Assembly: GCF_001619955.1 (NCBI RefSeq)
Contig: NZ_LQQO01000001.1
Coordinates: 496,001-560,000, forward strand
DNA length: 64,000 bases
From: Sphingomonas hankookensis
GTDB lineage: Bacteria > Pseudomonadota > Alphaproteobacteria > Sphingomonadales > Sphingomonadaceae
Direction: 5' to 3'
Under the pieces are notes generated by a model. The model ran no database searches, was not told the DNA's origin, and saw only the letters and a list, made by a program, of their open reading frames with translations. Below are positions 1 through 9,441 of the stretch, one piece after another. The first letter of the stretch is position 1, and the number at the start of each line of letters is the position of its first letter. Position numbers and translations under genes: made by a program.

Positions 1-981
1 CGGGTCGAGCAGCTCGGGCGAGCGGATAAAGGTATTGCGGTGCAGCCCGCCCAGTCGCGCGAACTCGGCATTCTCCAGGCCCGGGATCGTCCGGAACAAC
101 CGCACCTGCTCGCCATGCTTCAGCTTGGTCTGAAACCCGACGATGTTCCACAACGTACCGGTGGCATTGTCCTGCCGAAGTTGAACAACAGCATGCGGCC
201 AACGCCCGGTACGCGGATCATCCAACCCGACCGGCTTCATCGGGCCGAAGCGCAGCGTGTCGAGGCCGCGTTCCGCCATGACTTCGATCGGCATGCAGCC
301 TTCGAAATAGGGCACATTCTCCCATTCGCGGAACTCGGCCTTCTCGCCCGCTAGCAGGCCGGCGTGGAAGGCTTCATACTGTTCGCGGTTCATCGCGCAG
401 TTGATGTAGTCCTTGCCGTCGCCCTTGTTCCAGCGGCTCTGGAACCATGCCTGTTCCATGTCGATCGAATCGAAATGGACGATCGGGGCGATGGCGTCGA
501 AGAAGGCGAGCGCCTCGGCTCCGGTCGCGCCGCCGATATCACCGGCCAACGCGGGGGCAGTCAGTGGGCCGGTGGCGACGATCGTCATGCCGGCATCGGG
601 TAGGGTATCGACCCGTTCGCGGACGATGGTGATGTTGGGATGCGCTTCCAGCGCGGCAGTCACTCCCGCCGAGAAGCCGTCGCGATCCACGGCCAGCGCC
701 GACCCCGCCGGGACCTTGTGCTCGTCGCCCTTCGCCATGATGAGCGATCCCAGCGCGCGCATCTCGGCATGCAGCAGCCCGACCGCATTCGATTCGGCAT
801 CGTCGGAGCGGAAGCTGTTGGAACAGACCAGTTCGGCCAGGTCGTTGCCCTGATGCGCAGGCGTGTTGTCGCCGCCGCCACGCATTTCCGACAGGCGGAC
901 CTTGGCGCCGGCCTCCGCCAACTGCCATGCGGCTTCGGAACCGGCGAGGCCACCGCCGATGATGTGAACGTCATATTGCAT
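1..981 (-). CDS. trmFO: TrmFO, folate/FAD-dependent tRNA m5U54 methyltransferase (3' part cut by window edge)
   Basis: The protein starts at the ATG ending at 981 and reads [20 protein letters not shown], an FAD-binding Rossmann GxGxxG signature. It is followed by the TrmFO-typical SEMRGG and [12 protein letters not shown] blocks and later [19 protein letters not shown]. TrmFO uses methylenetetrahydrofolate and FADH2 to methylate U54 of the tRNA T-loop in the cytoplasm; the cysteine in the [10 protein letters not shown] block is part of the family signature. About 327 residues are present and the frame runs off the left edge, so the C-terminal part is missing from the window. The gene stands alone on this strand with a promoter-like sequence directly upstream. 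The family assignment is very secure. Confidence 0.95.
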   Translation of the reverse strand, partial: MQYDVHIIGGGLAGSEAAWQLAEAGAKVRLSEMRGGGDNTPAHQGNDLAELVCSNSFRSDDAESNAVGLLHAEMRALGSLIMAKGDEHKVPAGSALAVDRDGFSAGVTAALEAHPNITIVRERVDTLPDAGMTIVATGPLTAPALAGDIGGATGAEALAFFDAIAPIVHFDSIDMEQAWFQSRWNKGDGKDYINCAMNREQYEAFHAGLLAGEKAEFREWENVPYFEGCMPIEVMAERGLDTLRFGPMKPVGLDDPRTGRWPHAVVQLRQDNATGTLWNIVGFQTKLKHGEQVRLFRTIPGLENAEFARLGGLHRNTFIRSPELLDP

Positions 982-988
982 GGCAGGC

Positions 989-1016
989 GTCTAGGCCGAT
1001 CAACGATAACGGGCAA
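989..1016 (-). promoter_or_regulatory. Putative trmFO promoter
   Basis: On the minus strand TTGCCC is separated by 16 nt from CTAGAC. The -10 element ends only 8 nt before the ATG, so transcription would begin at or within a few bases of the start codon, which predicts a leaderless or nearly leaderless mRNA. This was read by eye; no transcript data support it. Confidence 0.45.
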
Positions 1017-1076
1017 TGAACGTACGCCGCGGACCATCGTTTTATGGACAGGGTGCCGGCACGACGGGATGAACGC

Positions 1077-1508
1077 ATGAAAATCTACACGATCGGCTAT
1101 GAAGCGGTGACCATGGCGGAATTCGTCGCGGCGTTGCAGACTGCCGGGGTTCGCCGGGTCATCGATGTGCGTGCGCTACCACTGTCGCGCCGACCCGGCT
1201 TTTCGAAGTCGTCGCTCGCCGCCGAACTCGCGACGCACGACATCGATTATGTCCATCTGAAGGCGCTCGGCACGCCGAAACGTGGGCGCGACGCGGCGAA
1301 GAAGGGCGACGTCGCTACGTTGCGCGCGGTCTATGACGAGCAGCTCGAACTGCCCGAGGCTCAGGCACAGGCCGCGATCATGCTGGACCTGGCGGCGGAG
1401 ATGCCGTCGGCGCTGCTATGCTTCGAGCGGGAGCCGGCGCATTGCCACCGGACGTTGCTGCTCGAAGCGGTCGGGCAGGGGGCGGAGGTGATCGAGCTGT
1501 ACGCCTAG
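1077..1508 (+). CDS. DUF488 domain protein
   Basis: A 143-residue protein beginning MKIYTIGYEAVTMAEF. DUF488 proteins typically begin with this I-x-T-I-G-Y motif and continue with VIDVRALPLSRRPGFSKS, LKALGTPK and a late CFEREPAHCHR block, all present here. The histidine/cysteine cluster CFEREPAHCHR near residue 120 is characteristic and may bind metal or substrate. The biochemical function of the family is not established. I chose the ATG at 1077 because conservation begins exactly there; an in-frame ATG at 1044 would add eleven unlike residues. It is a single gene followed by a palindromic repeat. Confidence 0.85.
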   Translation: MKIYTIGYEAVTMAEFVAALQTAGVRRVIDVRALPLSRRPGFSKSSLAAELATHDIDYVHLKALGTPKRGRDAAKKGDVATLRAVYDEQLELPEAQAQAAIMLDLAAEMPSALLCFEREPAHCHRTLLLEAVGQGAEVIELYA

Positions 1509-1510
1509 AC

Positions 1511-1644
1511 CCTCCCCGGCACGGGGAGGGGGACCATTCGCAGCATGGTGGAGGCGGGTATCCCCATACGGAACGGTAGCGTTCGCGGGCATTCCCCTGC
1601 ACCATCGCCTCGGCGACGGTCCCCCTCCCCGCAGGCGGGGAAAG
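1511..1644. repeat. Intergenic palindromic repeat, family B, copy 1
   Basis: The element is bounded by two hairpins. The left one has CCTCCCCG, a 3-nt loop and CGGGGAGG; the right one contains CCCCGCAGGCGGGG. Both are followed or preceded by GGGGGACC/GGTCCCCC, so the ends also pair with each other. A second member lies at 35456-35586. It fills the gap between the DUF488 gene and the convergent DUF952 gene and could end transcription from both sides. Confidence 0.75.
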
Positions 1645-1648
1645 ACCT

Positions 1649-1996
1649 TCAGCCCGTGATTGGCCGCTTCACCTTGCCGTCCTCATCCCGGTGCAGCGGC
1701 CCATACGCCACCACCGCGTTGAGCGGCAGTGGAGCATAGAGGTGCGGGAACAACTGACCGCCACGCGACTCCTCCCACTTCACCGCATCACCCAACGCCG
1801 CCAGATCGACTTCCGCCACATGCAGGTCGTCCTGCCCGGCGAAATGCTTGTCGACCGTTTCAGTTAACTGCTCGAAGGTCGATAGATGGACATAGCCGTC
1901 TGCCAGATCGACCGGCGCGCCGGCAAAGCTGCCATCGGCCTCCAGCGCCGCCATCTGCTCGGCGGTCAGCACCTTGAACGCGGTGGCTGGCGTCAT
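1649..1996 (-). CDS. DUF952 domain protein
   Basis: A 115-residue protein with the DUF952 signature: an N-terminal FKVLTAEQMAAL, then DGYVHLSTFEQL and ETVDKHF, followed by LHVAEVDLAALGDAVKWEES and a C-terminal FPHLYAPLPLNAVV. The family fold is related to ADP-ribosyltransferase-like proteins, but its function is unknown. It has no signal peptide, so it is probably cytoplasmic. Its start overlaps the gyrA stop by 4 nt (1993-1996), so it should be co-transcribed with and translationally coupled to gyrA. The family call is secure; the role is not. Confidence 0.85.
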   Translation of the reverse strand: MTPATAFKVLTAEQMAALEADGSFAGAPVDLADGYVHLSTFEQLTETVDKHFAGQDDLHVAEVDLAALGDAVKWEESRGGQLFPHLYAPLPLNAVVAYGPLHRDEDGKVKRPITG

Positions 1997-4776
1997 TCCT
2001 CGACATCCCCTTCGCTGATCGTGTCGGGACCGGTGCCGTCGTCGAGCACGATATCGCCCTCGGCCGCCGGCATCGCCGCGCGTTCCTCGGCAACGATCGC
2101 TTCGGCCTCGTTCTCCGGCGTCTCGTCCTCGTCGATCTTCGCCGCCGACACGACCTGCTCGCCAAAGCCCACGCGGAAGATGGTAATCCCCTGCGTATTG
2201 CGACCCGCGACACGGATGTCGCCCACGGTGGTGCGGATCAGCTTGGCCTGATCGGTCACCAGCATCAGCTGTTCGCCATTATGCGCCGGGAAGCTGGCAA
2301 CGACCGGCCCGTTGCGATCGGACGTGACGATGTTGGTGATCCCCTGACCGCCGCGCCCGGTACGGCGATATTCATAGGCCGAGGTGCGCTTGCCGAAGCC
2401 GTTGGCGGTGACGGTCAGGATGAATTCCTCCGCCGCCTCGAACTCGGCCATGCGTTCGGCAGGCAGCGTGATTTCGCGGTCGCCTTCCTTCCAAGGCGCG
2501 GCCTTGAGGTACTGCTCGCGCTCCTCGGCGCTCGCCTCGAACCCGCCCAGGATCGACAGCGAGATGACGTCGTCGTCCTTGCCCAGCGAGATACCGCGCA
2601 CGCCGGTCGACGTCCGGCTCTGGAACTCGCGCACATCGGTCGCGGCGAAGCGGATCGCCTTGCCCGCCTTGGTCGCCAGGAGCACGTCGTCGGTTTCCGT
2701 CAGCAGCGCCACGCCGATCAGGCGATCGTCGCTGTCGTCGTCGAAGCGCATCGCGATCTTGCCGGCGGTCGGAATGTTCGCGAACGCGTCCATCGAGTTG
2801 CGCCGCACCGTGCCGTTCGCGGTCGCGAACATGACGTGCAGGTCGCTCCACCGCTCCTCGTCCTCGGGCAGCGGCAGCACGGTCGAGATCGTCTCGCCCG
2901 CCGCCAGCGGCAGCAGGTTGACCATCGGCCGTCCGCGCGTCGCCGGACCGCCCTCGGGCAGGCGCCACACCTTCATGCGGTACACCTTGCCCGCGGTCGA
3001 GAAGAACAGCACCGGGGTGTGGGTGCTGGTCACGAAAAGGTTCGTGATCGCATCCTCATCCTTCGTCGCCATGCCCGCGCGTCCCTTGCCGCCGCGCTTC
3101 TGCGCACGGAAGGCATCGAGCGGGGTGCGCTTGATATAGCCCTGCACCGTGACCGTGACGACCATGTCCTCGCGCTCGATCAGGTCCTCGTCATCGATGC
3201 CGTCGGCGGCACCGGCGATCTCGGTCCGGCGCGGCGTCGCGAATTCGGCGCGGACGTCGACCAGTTCCTGCCGCATGACGGCATAGAGCTTGGCACGGTT
3301 CCCGAGAATCTCGAGCAGGTTCCCGATGGACCCGGCCAGTTCCTTCAGCTCCTCGCCGATCTCGTCGCGGCCGAGCGCGGTCAGGCGGTGGAGCCGCAGG
3401 TCGAGGATCGCGCGGACCTGGAGGTCCGACAGGCGGTAGACGTCGCCGGTCGTGTCGGATTCGACCGCCTCGACCAGCTTCAGATAGGGCGCGATCTCCG
3501 CCACCGGCCATTCGCGCGCCAGCAGCGCGGCGCGGGCGGCGGCGGGGCTTTCCGACCCGCGGATGATCCGCACCACCTCGTCGAGGTTGGTGACCGCGAT
3601 CACCAGACCCAGCAACAGGTGCGCCCGCTCGCGCGCCTTCGCCAGTTCATACTTCGACCGGCGCGTAATGACCTCTTCGCGGAAGCCGACGAACGCGTCG
3701 ATGATTTGGCTGAGGTTGAGCAGTTCGGGACGACCGCCGCGGATCGCCAGCATGTTCGCCGCGAAGCTCGACTGCGCCGGCGTGTGCCGCCACAGCTGGT
3801 TCAGCACCACGTCGGGCGTCGCATCGCGCTTCAAGTCGATGACGATCCGCACGCCTTCGCGGTTCGATTCGTCGCGAATGTCGCTGACGCCTTCGATGCG
3901 CTTGTCCTTGGCGGCCTCGGCGATCTTTTCGACCAGCCCCGACTTGCCGACCTGGAAGGGAATTTCGGTGAGCACGATCGAGCGCCGCTCGCCGCGCGCC
4001 TCGACGATGTGGCGCGACCGCAGGATGATCGACCCGCGACCGCCGGCATAGGCAGCGCGCGCGCCGGCGCGACCGAGCATCAGCGCGCCGGTCGGGAAGT
4101 CCGGTCCGGGCACGATCTCGCACAGTTCCTCATGGGTCAGCGGCTCGCCACCCTCGACCCGGCGGTCGATCGTCGCGAGACAGGCATCGACCACTTCGCC
4201 CAGATTGTGCGGCGGCACGTTGGTCGCCATGCCGACCGCGATACCGCCTGCACCGTTGACCAGCAGGTTCGGGAAGCGCGCCGGCAGGACCGCCGGCTCC
4301 CGTTCCGACCCGTCATAGTTCGGCACGAAATCGACCGTATCCTTGTCGAGATCGTCGAGCAGCGCCATCGCCGACTTGGCGAGGCGCGCCTCGGTGTATC
4401 GCATCGCGGCGGGCGGATCGGGGTCCATCGACCCGAAGTTCCCTTGACCGTCGATCAGCGGCAGCCGCATCGACCAGGGCTGCGCCATGCGCGCCAACGC
4501 GTCGTAGATCGCGGTATCGCCATGCGGGTGATATTTACCCATCACGTCGCCGACGATGCGCGCCGACTTGCGATACGCCTTGCCCGGCACGAAGCCGCTT
4601 TCCTGCGCCGAATAGAGAATGCGCCGATGCACCGGCTTCAACCCGTCGCGCACGTCGGGGAGCGCGCGCGAGACGATGACGCTCATGGCATAGTCGAGAT
4701 AGCTCGACCGCATCTCGTCCACGATCGAGATGGGGGCGATATCGGATGGGTCGGCGATCAGCGTCGCGTCTGTCAA
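1993..4776 (-). CDS. gyrA: DNA gyrase subunit A
   Basis: GyrA cleaves and rejoins DNA in the ATP-driven supercoiling reaction with GyrB. From the chosen start the protein has about 927 residues. It shows the winged-helix/tower core ([20 protein letters not shown]), the quinolone region [17 protein letters not shown], the catalytic tyrosine in [12 protein letters not shown] (about Y127), and a GyrA-box-like QKRGGKGR opening the C-terminal beta-pinwheel. The C-terminus is acidic and longer than in E. coli (875 residues). I chose the TTG at 4776 ([12 protein letters not shown]) because the upstream in-frame TTG at 4842 lies inside the predicted -35 element and the extra residues look non-coding. 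The residue equivalent to E. coli Ser83 is threonine. Confidence 0.96.
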   Translation of the reverse strand: MTDATLIADPSDIAPISIVDEMRSSYLDYAMSVIVSRALPDVRDGLKPVHRRILYSAQESGFVPGKAYRKSARIVGDVMGKYHPHGDTAIYDALARMAQPWSMRLPLIDGQGNFGSMDPDPPAAMRYTEARLAKSAMALLDDLDKDTVDFVPNYDGSEREPAVLPARFPNLLVNGAGGIAVGMATNVPPHNLGEVVDACLATIDRRVEGGEPLTHEELCEIVPGPDFPTGALMLGRAGARAAYAGGRGSIILRSRHIVEARGERRSIVLTEIPFQVGKSGLVEKIAEAAKDKRIEGVSDIRDESNREGVRIVIDLKRDATPDVVLNQLWRHTPAQSSFAANMLAIRGGRPELLNLSQIIDAFVGFREEVITRRSKYELAKARERAHLLLGLVIAVTNLDEVVRIIRGSESPAAARAALLAREWPVAEIAPYLKLVEAVESDTTGDVYRLSDLQVRAILDLRLHRLTALGRDEIGEELKELAGSIGNLLEILGNRAKLYAVMRQELVDVRAEFATPRRTEIAGAADGIDDEDLIEREDMVVTVTVQGYIKRTPLDAFRAQKRGGKGRAGMATKDEDAITNLFVTSTHTPVLFFSTAGKVYRMKVWRLPEGGPATRGRPMVNLLPLAAGETISTVLPLPEDEERWSDLHVMFATANGTVRRNSMDAFANIPTAGKIAMRFDDDSDDRLIGVALLTETDDVLLATKAGKAIRFAATDVREFQSRTSTGVRGISLGKDDDVISLSILGGFEASAEEREQYLKAAPWKEGDREITLPAERMAEFEAAEEFILTVTANGFGKRTSAYEYRRTGRGGQGITNIVTSDRNGPVVASFPAHNGEQLMLVTDQAKLIRTTVGDIRVAGRNTQGITIFRVGFGEQVVSAAKIDEDETPENEAEAIVAEERAAMPAAEGDIVLDDGTGPDTISEGDVEE

Positions 4777-4814
4777 AGTTCGATGCTTTCGGGGAATGTT
4801 TCGGTTGCATGGCA

Positions 4815-4842
4815 GATTAGCCGGTCGGGGGCGGAAAGCCAA
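4815..4842 (-). promoter_or_regulatory. Putative gyrA promoter
   Basis: TTGGCT and CTAATC are separated by 16 nt on the minus strand; GCTAATC fits the GCTANAWC -10 described for Caulobacter housekeeping promoters. The predicted start near 4808 leaves a leader of about 32 nt before the TTG codon at 4776, and rules out translation from 4842. Confidence 0.5.
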
Positions 4843-4874
4843 GTCTCGCGACCGGGATCAGGGCGGTTCGGAAC

Positions 4875-5981
4875 ATGGTGCGGCGCAGCGTGTTGCCCCT
4901 GACGATGCGCGATCTTCAGCAAGCCTTTAACGCCCTGCCGCCGGCCGCCGCCGATCTGGGCACCATCGTCCTGTTGATCCTCGCGGCGCTGCTGCTGCAC
5001 GCCGCCACCTTCCGGGTACTTCGCCGTTTTGCCGAGCGAACGCCGGGGTCGGTTGATGACGTTTATGTCGACCATGCGTGGCGACCGATGCGCTGGATTC
5101 TCGTCGCGATGGCGCTTGCCAGCGTCCGCAAGCCGCTGCGCCTGCCCGACCGCTGGGACGATTTGTGGACGCAGATGGCGGGACTGGTCGTGCCGCTGCT
5201 GATGGGCTGGTTCGCCATCGCGATGATCCGCGCGTCGGTAAAGGCGGTGGAGGTCGCAACCGACATCACCGTCGCCGACAATCTGCGCGCGCGGCGGCGG
5301 CGGACGCGCAGCGCGATCCTCGGCCGGATCGCGATCATCGCCATCGGCTTCATCACCGTCTGCCTGATGCTGCTCTCCATCCCCAGCATCCGCTCGGTCG
5401 GCGTCACGCTGATGGCATCGGCGGGCCTTGCCGGCCTTGCGGTCGGTGCCGCGGCCCAGCCGGCGCTCAAGAACATCATCGCCGGCGTGCAGATGGCGTT
5501 CACCGAACCGATCCGCATCGACGACGTTGTCATCATCGAGAATGAATGGGGCCGGATCGAGGAGATCCGCCTGACCTATGTCGTCGTCCGGTTGTGGGAC
5601 GAACGGCGCCTCGTCGTGCCGGTGTCGAAATTCCTCGAATCGAGTTTCCAGAACTGGACGCGGACGACCAGCGGCCTGTTGGGATCGGCCTTCTTCTGGC
5701 TGGACCCGACGACCAACATCCCGCGCCTGCGCGAAAAGTTCGAGGAACTGGTCAAGGCCGATCCGCTGTGGGACGGGCGCGGGCATGTGTTGCAGGTGAC
5801 CGATACCAAACCCGACGCGATCGAGGTCCGCATCCTCGCCACCGCGTCCGACGCCGCCCGCGCGTTCGACCTGCGCTGTTCGCTGCGCGAGGGGATGCTG
5901 GCCTATATCCGCGACGAAATGCCCGAAGCCCTGCCGAAGCGGCGGCTGTTGGTGGAGGAGCAGGAAGCGCCGCCCCACTAA
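4875..5981 (+). CDS. MscS-family mechanosensitive channel
   Basis: A 368-residue inner-membrane protein. It has hydrophobic segments near residues 25-45, 75-90, 100-125 and 155-175, then the pore-lining Gly/Ala-rich helix GLAGLAVGAAAQPALKNI and the beta domain with IRIDDVVIIENEWGRIEEI, all hallmarks of the MscS superfamily. Such channels open under membrane tension and release solutes on hypo-osmotic shock. The sequence does not let me distinguish MscS from MscK- or YnaI-type members. It is divergent from gyrA. The start at 4875 gives a short N-terminus; ATG at 4905 (MRDLQQAF) is an alternative. Confidence 0.88.
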   Translation: MVRRSVLPLTMRDLQQAFNALPPAAADLGTIVLLILAALLLHAATFRVLRRFAERTPGSVDDVYVDHAWRPMRWILVAMALASVRKPLRLPDRWDDLWTQMAGLVVPLLMGWFAIAMIRASVKAVEVATDITVADNLRARRRRTRSAILGRIAIIAIGFITVCLMLLSIPSIRSVGVTLMASAGLAGLAVGAAAQPALKNIIAGVQMAFTEPIRIDDVVIIENEWGRIEEIRLTYVVVRLWDERRLVVPVSKFLESSFQNWTRTTSGLLGSAFFWLDPTTNIPRLREKFEELVKADPLWDGRGHVLQVTDTKPDAIEVRILATASDAARAFDLRCSLREGMLAYIRDEMPEALPKRRLLVEEQEAPPH

Positions 5982-5983
5982 TC

Positions 5984-6082
5984 CGTCATTCCGGCGGAGG
6001 CCGGAATCCATGGACACGGACGGCCTCGGCTGGAACCGCGACCTCACCCCATCCGTCGATTCCGGCCTTCGCCGGAATGACG
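5984..6082. repeat. Intergenic palindromic repeat, family A, copy 1
   Basis: The outer arms CGTCATTCCGGC (5984) and GCCGGAATGACG (ending 6082) are perfectly complementary. Each arm also folds alone as ATTCCGGC, 4-nt loop, GCCGGAAT. It exactly fills the space between the mscS stop and the convergent DUF885 gene, and is related to the copies at 22415 and 33544, although its centre is less like theirs. Confidence 0.75.
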
Positions 6083-7918
6083 TTAGGCCCTATTGGCAGC
6101 GATGAACGCGTCCACGTTGCGGCCCAGCACCGTCATCGGCACGCCACCGCCCTGCACGACCAGATCGTTGAACGCCTTGAAGTCATAGCGCGGTCCGAGC
6201 GCCGCCTGCGCCTTCGCGCGCAGCCGCACGATCTCCGAATGACCGACCTTGTAGCCGCATGCCTGACCCGGCCAGGAACAATAGCGGTCGACCTCGCCCG
6301 ACACTTCGTCGACGCTCGATCCGTTGGTCGTGGCGAACCAGTCGATCGCCTGCTGCCGGGTCCAGCGCTTGGCATGCAGCCCGGTGTCCACCACCATCCG
6401 GCACGCGCGGAACGCCAGCGACTGCAGATAGCCCAGCCGCCCGACGGGATCGCCGTCATAGGCGCCCAGTTCATCGCCCAGCTGCTCGGCATAGAGCGCC
6501 CAACCCTCTGAAAAGGCATTGAACGCCATCAACGAGCGGATGAGCGGCAGGCGGAACGTATATTCGCCCTGCCACACATGGCCCGGTATCGCTTCGTGAT
6601 ACACCAAAGTCGGCAGCGAATAGCGCGTCCAGATGCCGGTGGTCCGCAGGTTGATCCACATGCGGCCCGGCGTCTTGCCGTCGATCGATCCCGCCCCGCC
6701 ATAGGCGCCGGGCGCGCCCGCTTCCTCGACCGGCGGAATGCGCTTCACCTCGACATTGCCCGGCGCCAACGTATTGAACGCTCGCGGCATCCGCGCGCGG
6801 ATATCGTTCAGGCGGTTCTGGACGAGGGCCATGATCTGCGCCCGGCCCGGATCGCCTTCTGGAAAGACGAAGCGCGGATCCTTGCCCAGCGCCGTCATCC
6901 GCTCGCCGACCGATCCGGCGGTATAGCCCAGCTTGCGCAGGATCGGGTCCATCTGCCCCTGCAGCCGCGCCAGTTCGTCGCGGCCCTGCGCATGCACCTG
7001 ATCGGGCGTCATCGGCGTGGTGGTCGACGCGCGCAACGCCCAGGCATACCAGCGATCGCCATCGGGTCGCGCCCACATGCCCGCATCGGCTGTCGCCTTC
7101 GCACGGTCGGCGCGGACGGCCGCGATCTGCCGGTCGAGCGCCGGGCCGACCTTGTCGCGCGCAATGGCGGTGGCGCGTGCGGTCCAGTCGCCGGGAATGT
7201 CCTTCGTCCGCCGGGCAAGCGAGGTGACGATGTCCCATGTCGCTGGGTCACCGCCACGCGCCTTGCCCAGCTGCGTCAGCGTCTTGTCGAGCAGGAAGTC
7301 CGGCGCGACCACCCCGCGTGCCGATGCCGCGCGCATCCGGTCGGTTTCGCCATCCAACTGCGCGGCATAGCTGTCCAGCCGCGCCAGATAGGCATCGGCA
7401 TCGGCCTTGTTCGCGATGCCGTGGTCGCTGTCGAGGAAGCGCGGCACGTCCAGATAGGCCCCGACATTCTGGATGACGACATAGGGCGTGTTGCGCCACC
7501 CGCCGACGGCGACATCGCCGTAAGGGAGGGCAAAGCCGTCCAGCGCGGTTTCGAACGCGGTTCGCACGACATCGACATCGGTACGGGTCGTGGGCGACAG
7601 CGCGTCGGTATCGATGGCCTTGAGCGTTGCGACATGCGCTTGCAGATGCTCCGCCAGGCGCCGCTGCCCCGCCGCCGACCGGTCGCCCAGCCGGGATTTC
7701 AGCGCGGCGCGCGGGCCGGTATCGATGCCCAGCCCGGTCGCGCTTTCGGGTGAATCCTGCAGCCAGCTTTCGGCGATCTGCGACAGCGTGGCTTCGGCCG
7801 CGCGGTCGGCGGGGCTCGCAATGGCCTTGGTCACAGTCTGCTGCGCACGGGCAGGCAGGGCGGCGGCGAGCGTCGATGCGGCAGCACCGGCGATCCAGTC
7901 GCGGCGGGTGAGGTCCAT
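6083..7918 (-). CDS. DUF885 family metallopeptidase, Tat-exported
   Basis: A 611-residue protein starting MDLTRRDWIAGAAASTLAAA, a Tat signal with twin arginines, a hydrophobic stretch and an ARA cleavage site. The body matches the DUF885 family, whose zinc site is the motif LVYHEAIPGHVWQ (HExxxGH); a second conserved block, FSEGWALYAEQLGDELG, probably supplies a further ligand. Members are periplasmic or secreted peptidases of unclear substrate. The ATG at 7918 is preferred over 7936 because it places the RR motif at the expected distance. It is a single gene that ends against a palindromic repeat. Confidence 0.85.
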   Translation of the reverse strand: MDLTRRDWIAGAAASTLAAALPARAQQTVTKAIASPADRAAEATLSQIAESWLQDSPESATGLGIDTGPRAALKSRLGDRSAAGQRRLAEHLQAHVATLKAIDTDALSPTTRTDVDVVRTAFETALDGFALPYGDVAVGGWRNTPYVVIQNVGAYLDVPRFLDSDHGIANKADADAYLARLDSYAAQLDGETDRMRAASARGVVAPDFLLDKTLTQLGKARGGDPATWDIVTSLARRTKDIPGDWTARATAIARDKVGPALDRQIAAVRADRAKATADAGMWARPDGDRWYAWALRASTTTPMTPDQVHAQGRDELARLQGQMDPILRKLGYTAGSVGERMTALGKDPRFVFPEGDPGRAQIMALVQNRLNDIRARMPRAFNTLAPGNVEVKRIPPVEEAGAPGAYGGAGSIDGKTPGRMWINLRTTGIWTRYSLPTLVYHEAIPGHVWQGEYTFRLPLIRSLMAFNAFSEGWALYAEQLGDELGAYDGDPVGRLGYLQSLAFRACRMVVDTGLHAKRWTRQQAIDWFATTNGSSVDEVSGEVDRYCSWPGQACGYKVGHSEIVRLRAKAQAALGPRYDFKAFNDLVVQGGGVPMTVLGRNVDAFIAANRA

Positions 7919-7975
7919 GGCAGTTCCTTCGGGCAAGATCGTTCGCGGCGATACTTGTCGCGCGAACGCGCGGCG

Positions 7976-8410
7976 TCAATCGGCCGCCACGACCTGAACC
8001 ACCGCGCCGCTGACGCCGACGATCCGGACGCGCGCCCCGGCCGGCAGGTCGGGGCCGCGTGCGATCCACTCGCTGTCGCCGACGCGCACCCGCCCGCTGC
8101 CGCCGACAATCGCCTCGACCACCGTCACCGACTGGCCGATCAGCCGTGCGCCTCGATCGTTCAGCAACGGATCGTCGCTGTCGACCGGATAGTCGGCATA
8201 CCAGCGCCGCCCGATCAGCACCGTGATGACGCTCCACGCCCCGAACACCGCCAGCTCCGCACTCACCGTCAGCGCCGGGAACAGCAGCGCCAACAATCCG
8301 GTGATCCCGGCGGCGATCGCGATGAAAACCAGGAAGACGCCCGGCACCGCCAGTTCGGCCACGCCCAGCGCGACCGCCAGCAGCAACCATGCATAGCCGC
8401 TGTTGATCAT
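7976..8410 (-). CDS. NfeD family membrane protein
   Basis: A 144-residue protein with two or three transmembrane helices (about residues 5-22, 24-45 and 50-68) followed by a small C-terminal beta-barrel domain containing LIGQSVTVVE, GRVRVGDSEW and AGARVRIVGV, the OB-fold NfeD domain. Short NfeD proteins are nearly always encoded beside a slipin/stomatin, and here the ATG overlaps the slipin stop by 4 nt (8407-8410). The pair probably forms a membrane-microdomain or quality-control complex; the exact job is not known. The call is based on architecture and neighbourhood. Confidence 0.88.
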   Translation of the reverse strand: MINSGYAWLLLAVALGVAELAVPGVFLVFIAIAAGITGLLALLFPALTVSAELAVFGAWSVITVLIGRRWYADYPVDSDDPLLNDRGARLIGQSVTVVEAIVGGSGRVRVGDSEWIARGPDLPAGARVRIVGVSGAVVQVVAAD

Positions 8411-9390
8411 CGCACCGGTGGCTCGAACGGTCCGGCGGGCCGCTCGCGCACCGGCTGGGCAGGCGCGGGGGCAGGGGCCTTGCCATCGCCCAGCGCTTCC
8501 TTGGCGAGCTGGCCGATGCCGCCCAGCGTACCGATCAGCTGGGTCGCCTCGACCGGGAACAGGATGGTCTTGGCATTGGGGCTGGTGGCGAACTTGCCGA
8601 CCGCCTCGACATATTTCTGCGCGATGAAATAATTGATCGCCTGCGTGCCGCCCGCCTCGATCGCGTCGCTGACCACCTGCGTCGCCTTGGCCTCGGCCTC
8701 CGCCGCGCGCTCGCGGGCTTCGGAATCGCGGAAGGCGGATTCGCGCCGCCCTTCGGCTTCGAGGATGCGGGCCTGCTTCTGGCCTTCGGCGCGCAGGATC
8801 TCGGACGCACGCGCCCCTTCCGCCTCCAGGATATTGGCCCGCTTCTCGCGCTCCGCCTTCATCTGGCGACCCATCGCATTGACGATATCGGCCGGCGGGC
8901 GGATGTCCTTGATCTCGACTCGGGTGATCTTCACGCCCCACGGGTTCGTCGCATGGTCGACCACGCCCAGCAGTCGCGCGTTGATCTCGTCACGCTTCGA
9001 CAGGGTTTCGTCGAGGTCCATTGACCCCATCACGGTGCGCAAATTGGTCGTCGTGATCTGCTGGAGCGCGACGTACAGGTCGGACACTTCATAGGCTGCC
9101 TTGGCCGGGTCCAGCACCTGGAAGAACACGACGCCATCGGTCGATACCATGGCATTGTCGCGGGTAATGATTTCCTGACCCGGTATATCGATCACCTGCT
9201 CCATCATGTTCACCTTGCGGCCGACCCGATAGAAAAAGGCGGGGTAGAAGTTGAACCCCGGCTTCGCGACGGCGGTGAAGCGGCCGAAATGCTCGATCGT
9301 ATATTGATGCCCTTGCGTGACGATCTTCACGCTCGCGAACAGGTACAATACGACCATCAGAACGATAGCGGCGATCAGGCCCAAGAGCAT
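8407..9390 (-). CDS. SPFH/Band 7 protein, slipin (stomatin-like)
   Basis: A 327-residue inner-membrane protein with one N-terminal helix (MLLGLIAAIVLMVVLYLF). A Band 7 domain follows (SVKIVTQGHQYTIEHFGRF, GQEIITRDNAMVSTDGVVFF, WGVKITRVEIKDI), then a long Glu/Ala/Arg-rich coiled coil (about residues 180-240) and a Pro-rich tail. Slipins oligomerise at the membrane and scaffold proteases, usually with NfeD as here. I chose the ATG at 9390, which has GGGGA six bases upstream; the in-frame ATG at 9432 has no ribosome-binding site and overlaps a CTAGAC promoter-like element. It is divergent from the CitE-like gene. Confidence 0.9.
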   Translation of the reverse strand: MLLGLIAAIVLMVVLYLFASVKIVTQGHQYTIEHFGRFTAVAKPGFNFYPAFFYRVGRKVNMMEQVIDIPGQEIITRDNAMVSTDGVVFFQVLDPAKAAYEVSDLYVALQQITTTNLRTVMGSMDLDETLSKRDEINARLLGVVDHATNPWGVKITRVEIKDIRPPADIVNAMGRQMKAEREKRANILEAEGARASEILRAEGQKQARILEAEGRRESAFRDSEARERAAEAEAKATQVVSDAIEAGGTQAINYFIAQKYVEAVGKFATSPNAKTILFPVEATQLIGTLGGIGQLAKEALGDGKAPAPAPAQPVRERPAGPFEPPVR

Positions 9391-9441
9391 CGGTCGTCCC
9401 CAGCTTGTGTTTTGTCCCTTGCTGTCTAGCATGACCGACCG

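Noticed and set aside
4058..4560. Threonine at the GyrA position equivalent to E. coli Ser83, suggesting quinolone resistance
   Set aside because: Thr is the wild-type residue in susceptible species such as Pseudomonas aeruginosa, and the Asp87 equivalent is intact, so it is not evidence of resistance.
2281..4902. A long open frame (over 800 codons) antisense to gyrA
   Set aside because: High GC at the third codon position leaves opposite frames open. The translation is Arg/His/Asp-rich low complexity with no domain, and gyrA itself is beyond doubt.
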